A stretch of 7,210 nt of DNA from JBOGEN01 sp050743265 (GTDB lineage Bacteria > Actinomycetota > Actinomycetes > JBOGEN01), in NCBI GenBank assembly GCA_050743265.1, contig JBOGEN010000091.1, forward strand, positions 1-7,210, given 5' to 3'. The position numbers were made by a program, and so were the translations under genes. The notes beneath the pieces were generated by a model, which saw only the letters and a program-made list of their open reading frames with translations, had not been told where the DNA came from and ran no database searches. Shown here piece after piece: positions 4,587 through 7,210 of this stretch. How positions within the stretch are numbered: position 1 is the stretch's first letter; each line of letters begins with the position of its first letter.

Positions 4587-5822
4587 TCCGCATCCCCCGT
4601 CCCGTCGTCTGCAGTGTCACCGTCGTCTGGGCCACCGCCGTCCTCCGTCGGGTCCCCTGCGGATGTCGCGCGTCCACTCGTCGTCACCGGCGACCAGGAG
4701 CTGCTCGACGACGTGCTGCGCCTGTCCGCCGCGGCGGGTGTCGAGGTGGACGTCGTGACGGAGGCCGCGCTCGCCCGCCCCTCGTGGCCGCATTCCCCGC
4801 TTGTCGTGGTCGGTGACGATGCTGCCGCTCTCCTGGCCCGCAGCGGTCTCGCGCGCAGAGCCGGTGTCGTCCTCGTCGGCACCGACCTCGACGACGGCAG
4901 CATCTGGCGGCGTGCGGTGCAGGTCGGCGCCGAGCACGTCGTGTTCCTCCCGGACTCTGAAGGCTGGCTGGTGGAGCGGTTCGCCGACACGACCGGCTAC
5001 GTGCCGAGATCGTGCAGCGTCCTCGCTACGGTCGGTGCGCGGGGCGGGGCAGGGGCGACCACGCTCGCCGCCGCGCTGGCGGGCACCGGCGTACGCCGTG
5101 GGCTGCGCACTCTGCTGGTCGACGCGGACCCGCTCGGCGGCGGCATCGACCTCGTGCTGGGGGGCGAGGACGCGACAGGCCTGCGCTGGCCGGACCTGGC
5201 CGACACGGTGGGCCGGCTCGGCGGTGCCGCGCTGCACGGGGCGCTGCCCCGGGTGGGCGAGCTGGCGGTGCTCTCCTGGGACCGCGGCGACCTGCTCGAC
5301 GTCCCGCCCGAGGCGGTGGCCGCCGTGCTCGGCGCCGCCACCCGGTCGGCCGACCTCGTCGTGGTGGACCTGCCCCGCCGGTTCGACGAGGGTGCCGCGG
5401 AGGCCCTCGTGCGGGCGGCGGCCACGTTGCTCCTCGTCCCGGCCGAGGTGCGGGCCACCGCCGCGGCGACGCGTGTCGCCACCGGGCTCGCGCCGTACGC
5501 GGCCGACGTCCGTCTCGTCGTCCGAGGGCCGGCCCCGTCCGGGCTTACGGGCGCGGACATCGCGGATGCCGTGGGCCTTCCGCTCTTCGGCGAGATGAAG
5601 GCGGAGCCCGGCATCATCGGCACGCTCGAACGTGGCGAGCCGCCGGCCCGTCGTGGTCGCAGCCCGCTGGCACGTCTCTGCGGGCACGCGCTGGACGTCC
5701 TCGTCCCGGCGGCGTCTGCGAGCCGTGGCGGCGGCGGTTCCGGTGCTGGCGATCGCCCGACGGGTCACGAGGTCGCCGGTGGCACGCCGGGCGGGCGCCG
5801 TACACGCGGCGTGGCCGCGTGA
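4584..5822 (+). CDS. ssd: Septum-site-determining protein Ssd, CpaE/TadZ-like MinD-family protein
   Basis: A 412-residue protein of the actinobacterial 'helicase/secretion neighbourhood CpaE-like' family (M. tuberculosis Ssd, Rv3660c). Such proteins are linked to septum regulation in mycobacteria and, as CpaE/TadZ relatives, to polar placement of Tad secretion machines. After a Pro/Ser-rich start (1-30), residues 31-135 form a degenerate receiver-like domain. The MinD-type domain follows: P-loop GARGGAGATT (151-160), LLVDADPLGGG (about 177-187, Asp180 and Asp182), Walker B-like DLVVVDLPRR (257-266). Both lysines of the deviant Walker A are replaced (Arg153, Ala158), so ATP turnover is doubtful. 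The tail after about 375 is Gly-rich and probably disordered. The start is GTG 4584, five bases after GGAGG. A GTG at 4572 would overlap that ribosome site and is rejected. The stop overlaps tadA by GTGA. Confidence 0.9.
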   Translation: MSASPVPSSAVSPSSGPPPSSVGSPADVARPLVVTGDQELLDDVLRLSAAAGVEVDVVTEAALARPSWPHSPLVVVGDDAAALLARSGLARRAGVVLVGTDLDDGSIWRRAVQVGAEHVVFLPDSEGWLVERFADTTGYVPRSCSVLATVGARGGAGATTLAAALAGTGVRRGLRTLLVDADPLGGGIDLVLGGEDATGLRWPDLADTVGRLGGAALHGALPRVGELAVLSWDRGDLLDVPPEAVAAVLGAATRSADLVVVDLPRRFDEGAAEALVRAAATLLLVPAEVRATAAATRVATGLAPYAADVRLVVRGPAPSGLTGADIADAVGLPLFGEMKAEPGIIGTLERGEPPARRGRSPLARLCGHALDVLVPAASASRGGGGSGAGDRPTGHEVAGGTPGGRRTRGVAA

Positions 5823-7045
5823 GCGGTGAGCCGGCCGTGGTTCCCGCACCGTTGCTCGAGCGTGTGCGGAGCCGCCTCGCGGAGGCGGGTGACGACCCGA
5901 CTCCGGCGCGTGTCGCTGCGGCGCTGCGGCAGGAGGGGAGGCTGCTGCCCGACACGGCCGTGCTCGGCGTCATCACGGCGTTGCGCGCGGAGCTGGTGGG
6001 GCTCGGCCCGTTGGAGCCCCTCGTCCGTGACGAGGCGGTCACCGACGTGCTCGTCAACGCCCCGGACGAGGTGTGGGTCGACCGCGGCGTCGGCCTCGAG
6101 CGGGTGGAGGCCGGGTTCCCCGACGAGGCGGGGCTGCGCCGGTTCGCCCAGCGCCTCGCGTCCGGAGCCGGGCGGCGGCTCGACGACGCCGTGCCGTTCG
6201 TGGACGCCCGGTTGCCCGGGGGAGTGCGCCTGCACGCCGTCCTGCCTCCGGTGAGCCCGCGCGGCACTGTGGTCTCGCTGCGGGTGCCGCCGCGACGTAC
6301 GTACAGCCTCGAGGCGCTGGTCGCCTGCGGCACGCTCGCGCCGACGGTCGCGGACGTCCTGCTCGGGCTCGTCAGGTCCCGGCGTGCGTTCCTCGTGAGC
6401 GGCGGGACGGGGACAGGTAAGACCACGTTGCTCTCCAGCCTGCTCTCGTGCGCCGCGCCGTCGGAGCGCCTCGTCCTCGTGGAGGACGCGGGCGAGCTCG
6501 CCCCGGCGCACCCGCACGTCGTCCGGCTGCAGGCCCGCGCCCCCAACGTCGAAGGCGTCGGCACGGTCAGCCTGTCCGCGCTCGTACGGCAGGCGCTGCG
6601 CATGCGCCCCGACCGCCTCGTCGTCGGCGAGGTTCGCGGCGCCGAGGTGGTCGATCTCCTGGCCGCGCTGAACACGGGGCACGACGGCGGTTGCGGCACG
6701 CTGCACGCCAACGGTGCCGCGGAGGTGCCTGCCCGTCTGGAGGCCCTCGGCATGAGCGCGGGCCTCTCCCGGACGGCGGTGCACAGCCAGCTCTCGGCCG
6801 CGGTGCACGTCCTGCTGCACCTGCGCCGAGGCACTACCGGGCTTCGTTACCTCTCCGAGGTGTGCGTCCTGCGGCGACGGCCGGACGGGGTCGTCGAGAC
6901 CGTGGAGGCGCTGCGCGCCAGAGCCGATGGGCAGGTGCGCGGAGGGCCGGGGAGTGCGGCACTTGCGGAGCTCGTCCCGATGACCCGTGCAGCGCCCGAC
7001 CCGCTCGATGGGCTGGTGTCCGCCGAGCGTGACGTGGCGACGTGA
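5819..7045 (+). CDS. tadA: TadA/CpaF-type secretion ATPase
   Basis: A 408-residue type II/IV secretion ATPase of the TadA/CpaF group, expected to form a cytoplasmic hexamer that powers assembly of Tad/Flp pili or export through a related machine. The N-terminal domain has the family segment GLGPLEPLVRDEAVTDVLVN (61-80) followed by APDEVWVDRG. The catalytic core has Walker A GGTGTGKTT (195-203, Lys201), the Asp box VEDAGEL (Glu222-Asp223), Walker B VVGEVRG (Glu271), and the His box NTGHDGGCGTLHANG (285-299). All key residues are intact and the length is normal. The start is GTG 5819, overlapping the ssd stop (GTGA). No strong ribosome site is visible, so translation is probably coupled to ssd. 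An in-frame GTG at 5834 is an alternative. The frame is open upstream to 5012, but that is shadow sequence inside ssd. It belongs to the family also called the 'helicase/secretion neighbourhood ATPase'. Confidence 0.95.
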   Translation: MSGEPAVVPAPLLERVRSRLAEAGDDPTPARVAAALRQEGRLLPDTAVLGVITALRAELVGLGPLEPLVRDEAVTDVLVNAPDEVWVDRGVGLERVEAGFPDEAGLRRFAQRLASGAGRRLDDAVPFVDARLPGGVRLHAVLPPVSPRGTVVSLRVPPRRTYSLEALVACGTLAPTVADVLLGLVRSRRAFLVSGGTGTGKTTLLSSLLSCAAPSERLVLVEDAGELAPAHPHVVRLQARAPNVEGVGTVSLSALVRQALRMRPDRLVVGEVRGAEVVDLLAALNTGHDGGCGTLHANGAAEVPARLEALGMSAGLSRTAVHSQLSAAVHVLLHLRRGTTGLRYLSEVCVLRRRPDGVVETVEALRARADGQVRGGPGSAALAELVPMTRAAPDPLDGLVSAERDVAT

Positions 7046-7210
7046 CCGCGCTGCTCGCGCTCATCGGCGGGTCGCTCGTGTGGGCCGCCGTGATGGTGTA
7101 CGCCGGGCCGCCTCCGCTCGCTCGTCTCACGGGTCCCCCGCGAGTTCGCGACGGCTGGTCCCGCCCGGCACGCCTCCTCGCCGCCGCCGCGGTGGTGGCG
7201 ACGGCGGTGG
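7042..7210 (+). CDS. tadB: TadB-like secretion platform protein, N-terminal part (runs off window)
   Basis: The GTG at 7042 overlaps the tadA stop by GTGA and opens a frame that reaches the window edge (56 codons). It begins MTALLALIGGSLVWAAVMVYAG, a membrane helix, followed by a Pro/Arg-rich linker and the beginning of a second helix (RLLAAAAVVATAV). Position after tadA and this N-terminal pattern fit TadB, the GspF-like inner-membrane protein of Tad systems. The diagnostic T2SS-F domain lies beyond the window, so the assignment rests mainly on operon order. Confidence 0.7.
   Translation, partial: MTALLALIGGSLVWAAVMVYAGPPPLARLTGPPRVRDGWSRPARLLAAAAVVATAV

Noticed and set aside
5012..5818. 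N-terminal extension of the TadA frame
   Set aside because: This stretch is the shadow frame of ssd, rich in Arg, Gly and Pro. The family start lies at the GTGA overlap at 5819.
4617..5849. 410-codon open frame on the minus strand
   Set aside because: Antisense to ssd, whose P-loop and family motifs identify it as the true gene. The antisense product is Arg/Gly-rich without domains.

Overview
This window is very GC-rich, with GTG starts, tightly overlapping stop and start codons, and gene families typical of Actinobacteria. The set of ssd, an HAD-IB phosphatase and a Tad-type secretion operon is found in mycobacteria, streptomycetes and Pseudonocardiaceae. I cannot fix the genus from sequence alone.

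Left part (20-2061, minus strand): a two-gene unit of a small DUF485 membrane protein followed by an ActP/MctC-type sodium:monocarboxylate (acetate) symporter. Their stop and start codons overlap. A CRP/GlxR-like palindrome (TGTGA-N6-TCACC) lies upstream in the divergent intergenic region, as expected for a carbon-regulated acetate uptake unit.

Middle part (2290-4283): a Fic-fold protein on the plus strand and an HAD-IB phosphatase with a C-terminal membrane helix on the minus strand converge on a roughly 340-base gap. The gap is packed with inverted repeats, including a nested 112-base palindrome, and is probably a bidirectional terminator region. The Fic protein keeps the class-II inhibitory motif (TAALEG), but its catalytic loop reads RPFATGNGLVAR, so the catalytic His, the acidic residue and one Arg are lost.

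Divergent gap between the HAD gene and ssd (4284-4583): this is the richest non-coding stretch. On the plus strand it holds two hairpins whose loops carry six and seven consecutive C, followed by a strong terminator hairpin with seven more C in its loop. I identify this as the actinobacterial 6C small RNA. In M. tuberculosis the 6C RNA (B11) lies between the ssd and HAD homologues (Rv3660c/Rv3661), in the same orientation. Downstream are a bulged hairpin and then a 12-base-pair stem covering both the Shine-Dalgarno sequence and the GTG start of ssd. The secretion operon therefore appears to have a leader that controls translation.

Right part (4584-7210, plus strand): ssd (a CpaE/TadZ-like MinD-family protein), tadA/cpaF (secretion ATPase) and the start of tadB (inner-membrane platform) are joined by 4-base GTGA overlaps. 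This is the front of a Tad/Flp-type or 'helicase/secretion neighbourhood' operon that continues past the window edge.

The best targets for a second look are the 6C RNA with its third C-rich loop, the ssd leader hairpin, the degenerate Fic protein and the nested palindrome between the convergent genes.
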